The position numbers and the translations under genes were made by a program. A stretch of DNA of 64,000 bases, taken from positions 62,001-126,000 of the forward strand of contig NZ_RBXJ01000001.1 in assembly GCF_003635115.1 (NCBI RefSeq), written 5' to 3'. The notes under the pieces are model-generated. The model had not been told where the DNA came from and ran no database searches. It was given only the letters and a program-made list of their open reading frames with translations. Source of the stretch: Microbacterium sp. AG1240 (GTDB lineage: Bacteria; Actinomycetota; Actinomycetes; Actinomycetales; Microbacteriaceae). Shown piece after piece: positions 44,489 to 53,084 of the stretch. How positions within the stretch are numbered: the stretch's first letter is position 1; each line of letters begins with the position of its first letter.

Positions 44489-46929
44489 GGGATGCCCGGC
44501 CCTCGGGTCGGGGTGCCGTAGTCGGTGGTGCGGAGGCGGAACGGGCGGAACAGGCGTGCGGCGATCCGCGAGGCGTCGGCGACGGGCAGCTCGAGCCCCT
44601 GCTCGACCCCGGCGTCGGGGAGCACGCGTCCGTCGAGGAGCGCGCCCCCGAGGTCGTCGCCGCCCGAGCGCAGCAGCTCGGCCGCAGCATCCCTCCCGAC
44701 CCGGGTCCACGGGATCTGCACGTGCGGGATGCTGCCGGAGAGCAGGAGGCGTGAGACCGCCACCATCGCGCGGTGCTCGTCGAGCGGAGCGCGGCCCGCG
44801 ACGAGTGGGATGCCGTGGCCCGGCAGGGGTATGGGCACGAACTCCGTGAACCCGTTCGTCTCGCCCTGGATGCGGCGCAGGTCGCGCAGGTGCGCGATGC
44901 GCTCGGCGGCCGTCTCGACGTGTCCGTAGAACAGCACCGACGTCGAGTGGAAGCCCGCGCGGTGGGCAGCGGTGATCGCCGCGACCCAGCGGTCGATCTC
45001 GACGTCGCCGGGGGCGACGAGGGCACGCACCCGCTCGCTCAGCACCTTGACGCCGGTGCCGGGGACGGTGTCGACGCCCGCGTCGCGGAGGGCGGCGAGG
45101 GCGCCGTCGAGGCCGAACCCGCCCCGGTCGGCGAGATCCCACACGTCCTGCGGGCGATAGGCGTGCAGGTGGATGCCGGGGGCTCCGGCCTTCACAGCTC
45201 GCGCGATCTCGAGGTAGGCGCGGGGATCCTCCGTCGCGTCGAGCCGGCCCTGCACGCACACCTCGGTGGCGCCGAGGTCGGCCGCGTCGGCGGCGATCTG
45301 CGCGACGTCGTCGAGGCCGAACGTGCCCGGGCCGCGGCGACCGGCGGCGTGGAAACCGGAGGACGACAGATTGCGGTTGACGACGAGGCTGACGGTCTCG
45401 CCGACGGTGTACCGGCGCACGTCGTCGGCCGTGGCCGCGAGCGTGTCGAGGTCGGTGCCCGTCGCCTGCAGCAGCGCCACCCACTCGGCGTCGTCGAGCG
45501 CCAGCGGATCGGCCGCGGCGGCCTCCGCCAACCGCCGGGTATCGCTGGTGGGCCGTCGGTCGCGCGAGGTGTTCCCGGCGCTGTCGGCGCGGCTTCCGCC
45601 CGTACTCAGGATGGGCGCGTCGCCGAACGCGGGCACGCCCGTGATTCCGGGGGCGGGCGACGGCGACGATGCCGATGAGCCTGAGTACGGTCGGAGGGGT
45701 GCTGCCGTCACGTCCGCGGCCAACCCGGTCGCGGGGTCGGCGAGGGTGGCGACGGCGGAGTGGAGGGCCGGGTCGATCCACCGGGCGGCGTCACGGACGA
45801 ACGGGGGCTGGGCGGTCAGGCGCTCGCGCAGGGTGAAGCCGAGGTCGGCCGTCATGCGTGCGAGGTCGTCGAGGTGCGGCCACGGGCGCTCGGGGTTGAC
45901 GTGGTCGGCCGTCAGCGGCGAGATGCCGCCCCAGTCGTCGGCGCCCGCGCGCACGAGGAGCGCGAACTCGGCCGCGTCGGAGAGGTTCGGCGGCACCTGG
46001 ATGCGCATGTGGGGTCCGAAGACGAGTCGGGCGACCGCGACCGCGGCGACGTACTCGAGCAGATCGGCGTCGGGGGCGTCCTGCATGGCGGTGCGCGGCT
46101 TCGCCCGGAAGTTCTGGACGATGATCTCCTGCACGTGGCCGTGACGCTCGTGCAGCTCTCGCATCGCGATGAGCGACTCGGCTCGATCGCGGAGCGTCTC
46201 GCCGATCCCGACGAGGATGCCCGTGGTGAACGGGATGCCCGCCGCGCCGGCCTCGTCGATCACCTTCAGCCGCAGGTCGGGGTCTTTGTCGGGCGAGCCG
46301 AAGTGCACCTGCCCGGGCTCCTCGAAGAGCCGGCGCGAGGTGGTCTCGAGCATCATGCCCATCGACGGGGCGGTGGGGCGCAGCATCCGCAACTCGTCGG
46401 CGTGCATCACGCCGGGGTTCGCGTGGGCGAGCAGCCCCGTCTCGGCGGTGACCAGCCGCGCGATCGCGGCCACGTAGTCGAGGGTCGAGGCGTAGCCGTG
46501 CTCGTCGAGCCAGGCCCGGGCCTCGGGCCAGCGGTCTTCGGGCCGGTCGCCCAGGGTGAGCAGCACCTCTTTGCAGCCCATCGCCTGGCCCTGCCGCACG
46601 ACCGCGAGCACCTGCTCGGGCGACATGAACGCGGGCTTGCGCTTCTTCAGCAGCTGCCCGGGGGTGTCGACGAAGACGCAGTAGTGGCAGCGATCGCGGC
46701 AGAGGGTCGTCAGCGGCACGAACACCTTGCGCGAGTAGGTGATGACGCCGGGTTGCCCGGCGGCGGCGAGTCCTTCGTCGCGGGTCGTCGCCGCGAGGTC
46801 GAGGAGCGCCTCGAGGTCGGTGCCGGTCGCGGCGAGCAGCACCTCGGCTGCGTCGGCGTCGAGAGCCGCGCCCCCGCGGAGTGCGTCGAGCCGGTCGGCG
46901 ACGGGAGATACGGTGCTGCCGACGCTCAT
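44485..46929 (-). CDS. fbiC: FO synthase CofGH with an altered CofH half
   Basis: Two-domain deazaflavin (FO) synthase, 814 residues. The CofG half keeps its radical-SAM cluster motif CRDRCHYC (near residue 64-71). The CofH half (from about 490) aligns up to VVNRN (near 518) and again from the DDV segment, but the intervening loop, which normally carries CxxxCxxC, is replaced by SSSGFHAAGRRGPG and is about 16 residues shorter. The later QGGI motif reads QGRL. I found no cysteine triad in the other frames. The half is expected to be inactive as a radical-SAM enzyme. TAGCCT lies six bases before the ATG. Confidence 0.88.
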   Translation of the reverse strand: MSVGSTVSPVADRLDALRGGAALDADAAEVLLAATGTDLEALLDLAATTRDEGLAAAGQPGVITYSRKVFVPLTTLCRDRCHYCVFVDTPGQLLKKRKPAFMSPEQVLAVVRQGQAMGCKEVLLTLGDRPEDRWPEARAWLDEHGYASTLDYVAAIARLVTAETGLLAHANPGVMHADELRMLRPTAPSMGMMLETTSRRLFEEPGQVHFGSPDKDPDLRLKVIDEAGAAGIPFTTGILVGIGETLRDRAESLIAMRELHERHGHVQEIIVQNFRAKPRTAMQDAPDADLLEYVAAVAVARLVFGPHMRIQVPPNLSDAAEFALLVRAGADDWGGISPLTADHVNPERPWPHLDDLARMTADLGFTLRERLTAQPPFVRDAARWIDPALHSAVATLADPATGLAADVTAAPLRPYSGSSASSPSPAPGITGVPAFGDAPILSTGGSRADSAGNTSRDRRPTSDTRRLAEAAAADPLALDDAEWVALLQATGTDLDTLAATADDVRRYTVGETVSLVVNRNLSSSGFHAAGRRGPGTFGLDDVAQIAADAADLGATEVCVQGRLDATEDPRAYLEIARAVKAGAPGIHLHAYRPQDVWDLADRGGFGLDGALAALRDAGVDTVPGTGVKVLSERVRALVAPGDVEIDRWVAAITAAHRAGFHSTSVLFYGHVETAAERIAHLRDLRRIQGETNGFTEFVPIPLPGHGIPLVAGRAPLDEHRAMVAVSRLLLSGSIPHVQIPWTRVGRDAAAELLRSGGDDLGGALLDGRVLPDAGVEQGLELPVADASRIAARLFRPFRLRTTDYGTPTRGPGIP

Positions 46930-46935
46930 GGATTC

Positions 46936-46941
46936 AGGCTA
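46936..46941 (-). promoter_or_regulatory. -10 box, leaderless start of fbiC
   Basis: TAGCCT then GAATCC and ATG; gap of six bases. Confidence 0.5.
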
Positions 46942-47032
46942 TCCCGCCTCCCGCGCGCCGGGGCCGACGGCCGCGGGGCGGATCGTTGTCGTCCTGTGAG
47001 CATCCGGCTCGGAATGACACGTCGACCGCTGG

Positions 47033-47038
47033 CAGGAT
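47033..47038 (+). promoter_or_regulatory. -10 box, leaderless start at 47045
   Basis: CAGGAT then GGAGGC and ATG; gap of six bases. GGAGG could equally act as a ribosome site. Confidence 0.3.
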
Positions 47039-47044
47039 GGAGGC

Positions 47045-47455
47045 ATGGTCTCGCTCCTGCTCGATTCGACACAGCTCGAGGTCGTGCTGTCGCCGACCGA
47101 GAAGGCCATGACGTTCCGACGAGGCAACCTGCGCGTGCCGCGCGAGACGATCGTGCGCGCCCAGCTCACCGACGACGCGTGGACGTGGTTGCGGGGTGTG
47201 CCGAACCCCGGCATCTACCTGCCCGTCGCGGTCGCGATGGGCACGTGGAAGTCGGCCGGAGGCAACGATCTGGTGCTCATCCGCCGACGCCGATCGAGCG
47301 TCGTCATCGACCTCGAGGGTCACGACGAGTTCGAGCGGCTGATCCTCACGACGCAGCACGGCGCCTCGCTCCTCCAGGCCCTGCGTCTGGAGGTCGACGG
47401 CGAACCCGAAGACGTCGCCGCGATCGCGAAGAAGAAGCCCCGACGGCGGGGCTGA
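47045..47455 (+). CDS. Hypothetical protein
   Basis: A 136-residue soluble protein without a signal or membrane segment. Alternating hydrophobic and polar residues (LEVVLSPTEKAMTF, GIYLPVAVAMGTW, DLVLIRRRRSSVVIDLEG) suggest a small beta-barrel, perhaps PH-like. The C-terminus is basic (KKKPRRRG). It lies between divergent fbiC and the convergent ABC permease gene. No function assigned. Confidence 0.65.
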   Translation: MVSLLLDSTQLEVVLSPTEKAMTFRRGNLRVPRETIVRAQLTDDAWTWLRGVPNPGIYLPVAVAMGTWKSAGGNDLVLIRRRRSSVVIDLEGHDEFERLILTTQHGASLLQALRLEVDGEPEDVAAIAKKKPRRRG

Positions 47456-47461
47456 TCCGGG

Positions 47462-48280
47462 TCAGTCGACGTCGCGACGCCAGGTCGTGAACTGCCCGAT
47501 GACCAGGAACACGACCGCGTAGCCGAGCAGCACGAGACCGCCGACCCACCATTCGAGCGGTGCGGAGGCGCTCGCCGCCGCGACCGACAGGGCGCTGCTG
47601 CCCACCAGCGCGTCGCCCGCGGCGCCGGGAAGCAGGCGGACGATCGGCTCGATCCCCTCGACGAACGCGCCCGCGACCCGGGCGATCGGCTCGATGAACT
47701 GGGTGAACGCCAGCACGAGCACGATGGCCACGACCTGGTTGCGCACGACCGTTCCGACGCCGAGTCCCACGAGGGCCCAGAGCGCGAAGGCGAGAACCAT
47801 GCGGGCGAGCATGGCCCAGGTGTCGCTCTCGCCGAGCAGGGTCGGAACGTCGGATGCGGCGAGTACGAGCGCGCCCGGACCGACGGCGGCGATCGTTCCG
47901 ATCACTCCGTAGAGGGCGCCGATCGCCAGCGCCACCACGACCTTGCCGGCGAGCACCGTGCCGCGGCGCGGGGTGGCGAGGAACGAGGGGGTGAGCGTCT
48001 TGTGCCGGAACTCCGACGTGACCATCAGGGTGCCGATGAGCAGCGGGAAGACGTAGCCGAACGAGGTGGCGACGCTGTAGATCACCGGCGGGAGGGTGTC
48101 GAGCGCGACAGCGGGGCCGGTGCTGCCGGGGAGGGCTCCGGTGGCGACCGCGGCGAGGGCCCACCCGAAACCGGCCGCCACGACGGCGACGTAGACGGCG
48201 AGCACCAGGGCGAGGATCCACCAGATGGAGGTGGTGAACTGCTTGGTCAGCTCGGAGCGGGTGGCGGTTGCGAGGCTCAT
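47462..48280 (-). CDS. ABC-2 type permease
   Basis: Membrane subunit of 272 residues with six helices, partner of the ATPase encoded just upstream on the minus strand with a four-base overlap. The [19 protein letters not shown] motif after helix 2 (about 83-101) is typical of ABC-2 exporters close to the bacitracin/lantibiotic type. What it exports is unknown. Confidence 0.85.
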   Translation of the reverse strand: MSLATATRSELTKQFTTSIWWILALVLAVYVAVVAAGFGWALAAVATGALPGSTGPAVALDTLPPVIYSVATSFGYVFPLLIGTLMVTSEFRHKTLTPSFLATPRRGTVLAGKVVVALAIGALYGVIGTIAAVGPGALVLAASDVPTLLGESDTWAMLARMVLAFALWALVGLGVGTVVRNQVVAIVLVLAFTQFIEPIARVAGAFVEGIEPIVRLLPGAAGDALVGSSALSVAAASASAPLEWWVGGLVLLGYAVVFLVIGQFTTWRRDVD

Positions 48281-49476
48281 CGCTGCTCCTCCTCGGCGGG
48301 GTCGGCGGGCGGCACGATGTCGATCACGCCGGTGGAGGCGACGGTGAAGGCCGCGGTCGACGGCTCGGGCTCGGAGGCCGGCTCGGGCTCGCGAACGGGC
48401 GCGGACTCGGGAACCGGCGCCGGCTGCGGGGCCGGTTCGGGCTCAGCATCCGGCTCGGACTCGGGGGCGGGCTCCGTCTCAGCATCCGGCTCAGCATCCG
48501 TCCCCTGCCCAGGGGCGGGCTCCGGCCGGGGCTCGGGGGAGTCGGCCGCCGGGCTCGTCGATGCGTCGGCCGGGGGCACGACGACCGCGCCGTTGACGAG
48601 GTCGAGGAAGATCTCCTCGAGGCCGGCCCCGCGGCGTTGCAGGCTCGACAGCACGACGCCTGCCGCGCCGGCGATCGCGCCGACCTCCACCGGCTCGACC
48701 CGGTGCACGGTCAGGCCGTTGCGCAGCACCGCGTACTCGAGTCCGGCGGCCTCGATGGCGGCGATGAGGGCCGCGCGGTCGGGCGCGTCGACGATCGTCG
48801 CGTGCTCGCTGCGCTCGGCGAGGTCTTCGATGCCGCCCTGGAAGACGAGCTTCCCCGAGGCGATGATGAGCAGGGCGTCGACGGTCTGCTGCACCTCGGC
48901 GAGCAGGTGCGACGAGATGAGCACGGTGCGACCTTCGGCTGCGAGGGTGCGCAGCAGTCCCCGCATCCAGCGGATCCCCTCGGGGTCGAGGCCGTTCGTG
49001 GGCTCGTCGAGCACGAGCACGCCGGGGTCGCCGAGCAGCGCCGAGGCGAGTCCGAGCCGTTGACGCATGCCGAGCGAGTAGCCGCCCACTTTGCGTCCGC
49101 CGACGTCGGCGAGCCCGACGAGGCCGAGCACCTCGTCGACACGGGCGCGGGGGATGCCCCCGGCATCGGCGTAGACCCTGAGGTGGTTCGCAGCCGTGCG
49201 CCCGGGGTGGAAGCTGGATGCTTCGAGGGCCGCGCCCACGCTCTGCAGCGGTCGGTCGAGCTTGTCGTAGGTGCGCCCGCCGATCGTGGCGGTGCCCTCC
49301 GTCGGACGCACGAGTCCGAGCAGCATCCGCAGCGACGTCGTCTTGCCGGCGCCGTTCGGCCCGAGGAACCCGGTGACCAGACCCGGCTCGACGCGCGCCG
49401 TGAGGCCGTCGACCGCGGTGACCGGGCCGAAGCGCTTGACCAGCCCGCAGAATTCCAGCACCTGTCCGTCTGGCAT
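48277..49476 (-). CDS. ABC ATPase with an acidic Pro/Glu tail
   Basis: ATPase of an ABC-2 exporter; 399 residues. Residues 1-300 are a normal subunit: Walker [10 protein letters not shown] (near 39), signature YSLGMRQR, Walker [16 protein letters not shown]. From about 305 to 395 it carries a low-complexity tail of alternating Pro, Glu, Ala and Ser (48340-48560), far longer than the family's usual end. The coding frame is continuous and shares codon use with its surroundings. GGGAGG lies before ATG 49476. Confidence 0.85.
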   Translation of the reverse strand: MPDGQVLEFCGLVKRFGPVTAVDGLTARVEPGLVTGFLGPNGAGKTTSLRMLLGLVRPTEGTATIGGRTYDKLDRPLQSVGAALEASSFHPGRTAANHLRVYADAGGIPRARVDEVLGLVGLADVGGRKVGGYSLGMRQRLGLASALLGDPGVLVLDEPTNGLDPEGIRWMRGLLRTLAAEGRTVLISSHLLAEVQQTVDALLIIASGKLVFQGGIEDLAERSEHATIVDAPDRAALIAAIEAAGLEYAVLRNGLTVHRVEPVEVGAIAGAAGVVLSSLQRRGAGLEEIFLDLVNGAVVVPPADASTSPAADSPEPRPEPAPGQGTDAEPDAETEPAPESEPDAEPEPAPQPAPVPESAPVREPEPASEPEPSTAAFTVASTGVIDIVPPADPAEEEQR

Positions 49477-49577
49477 GCCGACACCTCCCGTTCATGCGTG
49501 CGTTCCTTCCATCTTGGCGGAAACACCCCCCGATCCCGTATTTCCTTGGTTCTCTGACCGTGCTGCGCCCGGCGCGC

Positions 49578-49583
49578 TACCGT
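49578..49583 (+). promoter_or_regulatory. -10 box, leaderless start at 49590
   Basis: TACCGT, six bases before GTG 49590. Confidence 0.4.
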
Positions 49584-49589
49584 GACGGG

Positions 49590-50651
49590 GTGGATGCTGC
49601 GACCGAACCCCGTGTGATCGCTCGAGCCGCGAGCGGGCTCGGGCGCCTCACTCTCAATCGCCCCCGGGCGCTCAACGCACTCGACCTCGGCATGGTGAGG
49701 AGTCTGCGAGCGGCACTCGACGAGTGGGAGCACGAGCCCGACGTCGGGATCGTGCTGATCGACGGAGCCGGTGACCGCGGGTTCTGCGCCGGTGGCGACG
49801 TGCGCGGGCTCGCCGACCAGATCCGCTCCGGCGATGCCGACGCCGCGGGCGTCTTCTTCCGCGACGAGTACGCCCTGAACGCCCGCATCGCCGAGTACCC
49901 GACCCCGATCGTCGTCATCGCCGACGGCATCACCATGGGCGGGGGCATCGGCCTGGCCGGGCACGCGACCGTGCGCGTCGTCACCGAGCGATCGGTGCTC
50001 GCGATGCCCGAGACCCGCATCGGCCTCACCCCCGACGTCGGCGGCAGCTGGCTGCTCGGCCGGGCGCCCGGCCGTCTCGGCGAGTACCTCGCGCTGACGG
50101 GCGCGTCGATGAACGGCGCAGACGCCGTCTACGCCGGCTTCGCCGACCACGTCGTGCCGAGTGAGAACCTCGATGCGCTGCGAGACGCCCTCGAGACGCG
50201 GGCCGATCCGTCCACCCCGGCGGAGATGGTGCTGCTCTTCGACGAGACTCCGCCGCCGTCCCCGCTCGAGGCCGCTCGGGTATGGATCGACGATGCGTTC
50301 GCCGCCGACAGTGTGGGCGAGATCGTCGATCGTCTGCGCGCGCGGCCGGAGCCCGAAGCATCCGCCACCGCCGACACTCTCGGTGAGCTCTCACCCACGG
50401 CGATGGTCGTGACGCTCGAGGCCGTCCGCCGCGCCCGCGCGCTCCCGCACCTGCGGGCCGCCCTCGAGCAGGAGTACGGCCTCGTGCTGTGGTTCGCCGC
50501 GACCCAGCCCGATCTGCTCGAGGGCATCCGCGCGCAGCTCGTCGACAAGGACCGCTCGCCCCGATGGGCTCCGGCGTCGCTCGACGAGATCGCGCCGACC
50601 ACGCTCGCCGAGGCGTTCGCGCATCGACCCGCCACCCCGCTCTGGAGCTGA
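49590..50651 (+). CDS. 3-Hydroxyisobutyryl-CoA hydrolase-like protein
   Basis: Crotonase-superfamily protein of 353 residues with the HIBCH-type arrangement: GLGRLTLNRPRALNALDLGMV, oxyanion-hole GGDVRGLADQ, and GGGIGLAGHATVRVVTERSVLAMPETRIGLTPDVGGSWLLGR with the catalytic Glu. A long C-terminal domain follows, as in hydrolases of valine breakdown. Start at GTG 49590 because TACCGT is six bases upstream; an open frame to 49494 is unsupported. Confidence 0.85.
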   Translation: MDAATEPRVIARAASGLGRLTLNRPRALNALDLGMVRSLRAALDEWEHEPDVGIVLIDGAGDRGFCAGGDVRGLADQIRSGDADAAGVFFRDEYALNARIAEYPTPIVVIADGITMGGGIGLAGHATVRVVTERSVLAMPETRIGLTPDVGGSWLLGRAPGRLGEYLALTGASMNGADAVYAGFADHVVPSENLDALRDALETRADPSTPAEMVLLFDETPPPSPLEAARVWIDDAFAADSVGEIVDRLRARPEPEASATADTLGELSPTAMVVTLEAVRRARALPHLRAALEQEYGLVLWFAATQPDLLEGIRAQLVDKDRSPRWAPASLDEIAPTTLAEAFAHRPATPLWS

Positions 50652-50652
50652 G

Positions 50653-51483
50653 ATGGCCACGACGACGAAGCGACGCCCGCGCACCTTCTCGGCCGCGCTC
50701 GACTGGTTCTTCTTCGTCTTCGCGGGTCTCGCGTCGGTCTGGCTCGCCTACCTGGGCTTCACCGAGACCTTCGTGGTCGGCTGGTGGGGCATCCCCATGG
50801 CGATCGCGTTCTGGGTGCTGCTGGCCTACCTCGTGCTGCCGCGCCTGCACCGCATCCTCACGGCCGTCTACGTGCCCGACTACTTCATCGGACGCGCCCG
50901 CACGAGCGACGGACTGCTCGGCGACCCGGTGAACCTGGCCTTCATGGGCTCGCGCGAGCAGATCGAGGCGGCGCTCTCGTCGGCCTCGTGGCGGCCGGCC
51001 GACCCGGTGACCCTGCGGTCGTCGTGGCGCATCATCACGTCCACCGTGACGCGCCGCAGCTACGACGAGGCGCCGGTGAGCCCGCTCTTCCTGTTCGGGC
51101 GGCAGCAGGACTTCGCGTACCAGCAGGAGTTCGCCGGCAATCCGTCTCAGCGCCATCACGTGCGCTTCTGGCGATGCCCCGACGGCTGGCTGCTGCCGGG
51201 CGGCTATCGCGTCGAATGGGTCGCGGCGGGAACCTTCGACACCGCGGTGGGCCTGTCGCTGTTCACCCTCCAGGTCACCCACCGCATCGACGCCGACACC
51301 GACATCGAGCGCGACCACATCGTCGATTCCCTCACGGCGGCGGAGCCCCGCGTGAAGGTCGACGTGATCCGCGACTTCTCCACCGGGTACCACTCGCGCA
51401 ACGGCGGGGGCGACAGCATCCGTACGGACGGAGACCTGCCCATCCTCGATGTCAGCGCGGTCGAGACGGCGGTGGCGGCGTGA
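50653..51483 (+). CDS. LssY C-terminal domain membrane protein
   Basis: A 276-residue protein: two N-terminal hydrophobic helices (about 17-70) followed by a soluble domain resembling the LssY C-terminal domain (PVNLAFMGSREQIEAALSSASWRPADPVT through SLTAAEP). It lacks the PAP2 phosphatase domain that precedes LssY_C in other proteins. It ends within four bases of the next start. Function unknown. Confidence 0.75.
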   Translation: MATTTKRRPRTFSAALDWFFFVFAGLASVWLAYLGFTETFVVGWWGIPMAIAFWVLLAYLVLPRLHRILTAVYVPDYFIGRARTSDGLLGDPVNLAFMGSREQIEAALSSASWRPADPVTLRSSWRIITSTVTRRSYDEAPVSPLFLFGRQQDFAYQQEFAGNPSQRHHVRFWRCPDGWLLPGGYRVEWVAAGTFDTAVGLSLFTLQVTHRIDADTDIERDHIVDSLTAAEPRVKVDVIRDFSTGYHSRNGGGDSIRTDGDLPILDVSAVETAVAA

Positions 51484-51998
51484 CCTCCCGCGGAGAACGG
51501 GCCCCCGAGAAGCGGGTGGCGTTCGAACTGCCCGCCGCCCTCGAGAGACCGCGCGCCGACGCGTCGATGAAACGCCCGATCTCGACCACCGCGGGGGCGG
51601 CGCTCGTGCTGCTGCGCGTCGCGGCCGGATTCTTCTGGGTCACGATCGTCGCGCTCGACTGGTCGTCGTGGGTGGGCGTCTTCGATGACGATCCGACCGA
51701 CCTCACCCCCGAGCTGCTCGGTGTGACGCTCGCGGCCTTCATCGTCGTCTGCGGCGGGTTCCTGCTCGGCGAGGCCGTCTTCGGGCTGCTGATCCTCCGC
51801 GGGCGCAACTTCCCCCGCGTGGTCGTGATGGTCTTCGCGGTGCTGTCGATCTCGACGGCGTTCACCGGGTGGTGGGCCCAGGGGCAGGACATCCGGGTGA
51901 ACACCACGCTGGTGACCCTGGCGCTCGACATCCTCATCCTGCTGGCGCTGTCCAGCCGCAGCGCCGCCACGTACGCCCACCGCCGCCGGCGCGACTGA
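51480..51998 (+). CDS. Hypothetical membrane protein
   Basis: A 172-residue membrane protein with about four hydrophobic segments after a polar N-terminus of about 37 residues. GTG 51480 overlaps the previous stop, so it is probably translated with the LssY-like protein. An alternative start is the in-frame ATG at 51567. No family recognised. Confidence 0.6.
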   Translation: MTSRGERAPEKRVAFELPAALERPRADASMKRPISTTAGAALVLLRVAAGFFWVTIVALDWSSWVGVFDDDPTDLTPELLGVTLAAFIVVCGGFLLGEAVFGLLILRGRNFPRVVVMVFAVLSISTAFTGWWAQGQDIRVNTTLVTLALDILILLALSSRSAATYAHRRRRD

Positions 51999-52023
51999 CA
52001 GCCCCCGCACACCCGCGCCGGGT

Positions 52024-52029
52024 TAGCCT
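52024..52029 (+). promoter_or_regulatory. -10 box before the DnaJ-domain gene
   Basis: TAGCCT, five bases before ATG 52035. Confidence 0.4.
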
Positions 52030-52034
52030 GTCGG

Positions 52035-52982
52035 ATGCTGCGTGTGCGCGCGGCAGAGGAGGGTGAGGTGTTCGACAGCCCGGTGTCCGCGTCGGCGTAC
52101 GAGGTGCTCGGCGTGACCGCCGACGTCGACGACGAGGCCCTTCGTCGCGCCTACCGTCTGCGTCTGCGGCAGACCCACCCCGACACCGGTGGTGACGCCG
52201 CCGTCTTCGTGCAGGTGCAGCGCGCCTGGGAGCTCATCGGAACCCCCGACGCGCGCGCGTCGTACGACCGCGGCCGCGGCACGCAGGCGCCCGAGTGGTC
52301 GGCGCCGCGGGCGAGTGCGCCTCGCGCCGACACGCGTCCGCGCGCCCGCACGCACGGCCAGCCCGGCGGGTGGCGGCGCGAGCGCTACCTGACCCTCGTG
52401 CGCGAGTGGGTCGGCCGCGGGGTCGAGCTGCCCGATCCGTACGATCCGCAGCTCGTCCGGTCGGCGCCGCACGAGCTTCGCCGCATGCTCGCCGACGCGC
52501 TCGCCGAGGAGGCGACCGCCCGCATCGTCGCCGATCTCGGCATGGGCTACACGGTGTGGCACGACGTCGACGCGTCGCGCGACGGCGACCCCGAAGACAA
52601 GCTCGACCACATCGTGCTCGGTCCGAGCGGGCTCTACGCGGTGCTCTCGGAAGACTTCGGCGGCCCGATCGGCTTCCGCCGCGGCGAGATCGTCGGCGCC
52701 CACGTCTCCGGCGCCCCCGTCACCGAGCTCGTCTCGCGGCAGCGCGTGATCGCCCGCGCCGCCGGAGTGCGCTTCAGCGGCGCGATCGTGGTGCTCCCCG
52801 ACGGCGACGTGCTCGGCGCGGTCACCGACCTGGGCAAGGTGCGGGGGGTCCCCGTCGCCGTGGTGTCGCGGTCGGGGCTGTCGACCCTGCTGCGGCAGGG
52901 CGTGACCGGGGCTCGCGACATCGGCGGCACCGAGCTGTTCGACATCCGAACCCGACTGCAGCAGCGCGTCCGACACGTCTGA
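52035..52982 (+). CDS. DnaJ-domain protein with a nuclease-related C-terminal region
   Basis: A 315-residue protein. Residues about 20-82 form a J-domain with the HPD motif (RQTHPDTGG). A basic, Pro/Arg-rich linker follows, then a region (about 140-310) with DHIVLGPSGLYAV, resembling the NERD (nuclease-related) domain. J-domains recruit Hsp70; the function of this combination is unknown. ATG 52035 fits leaderless transcription; GTG 52068, behind GAGGAGGGTGAG, is an alternative start with a perfect ribosome site. Confidence 0.75.
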   Translation: MLRVRAAEEGEVFDSPVSASAYEVLGVTADVDDEALRRAYRLRLRQTHPDTGGDAAVFVQVQRAWELIGTPDARASYDRGRGTQAPEWSAPRASAPRADTRPRARTHGQPGGWRRERYLTLVREWVGRGVELPDPYDPQLVRSAPHELRRMLADALAEEATARIVADLGMGYTVWHDVDASRDGDPEDKLDHIVLGPSGLYAVLSEDFGGPIGFRRGEIVGAHVSGAPVTELVSRQRVIARAAGVRFSGAIVVLPDGDVLGAVTDLGKVRGVPVAVVSRSGLSTLLRQGVTGARDIGGTELFDIRTRLQQRVRHV

Positions 52983-53043
52983 GCCGCGCGGAACGCAGGA
53001 GTAGCGGCGGGCTGGGGCGCTCTGGGGTTCCCGGAGGGGATGT

Positions 53044-53063
53044 TCGTCCTACGTTATGGACGA
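53044..53063. terminator. Small hairpin in a convergent gap
   Basis: TCGTCC (53044-53049) and GGACGA (53058-53063) form a 6-base inverted repeat between the DnaJ-domain gene and the carboxypeptidase gene, in the only AT-rich stretch of the gap. Confidence 0.3.
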
Positions 53064-53084
53064 GATGCCCGGCGGAAACCCGCG

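Noticed and set aside
45300..45420. A frameshift hiding the CofH cysteines
   Set aside because: I checked the three reading frames across the stretch: only one TGY triplet is present and no CxxxCxxC can be formed.
48340..48560. A tandem DNA repeat or CRISPR-like array
   Set aside because: The periodic words code in frame for a Pro/Glu tail of the ATPase and lack conserved repeats with unique spacers.
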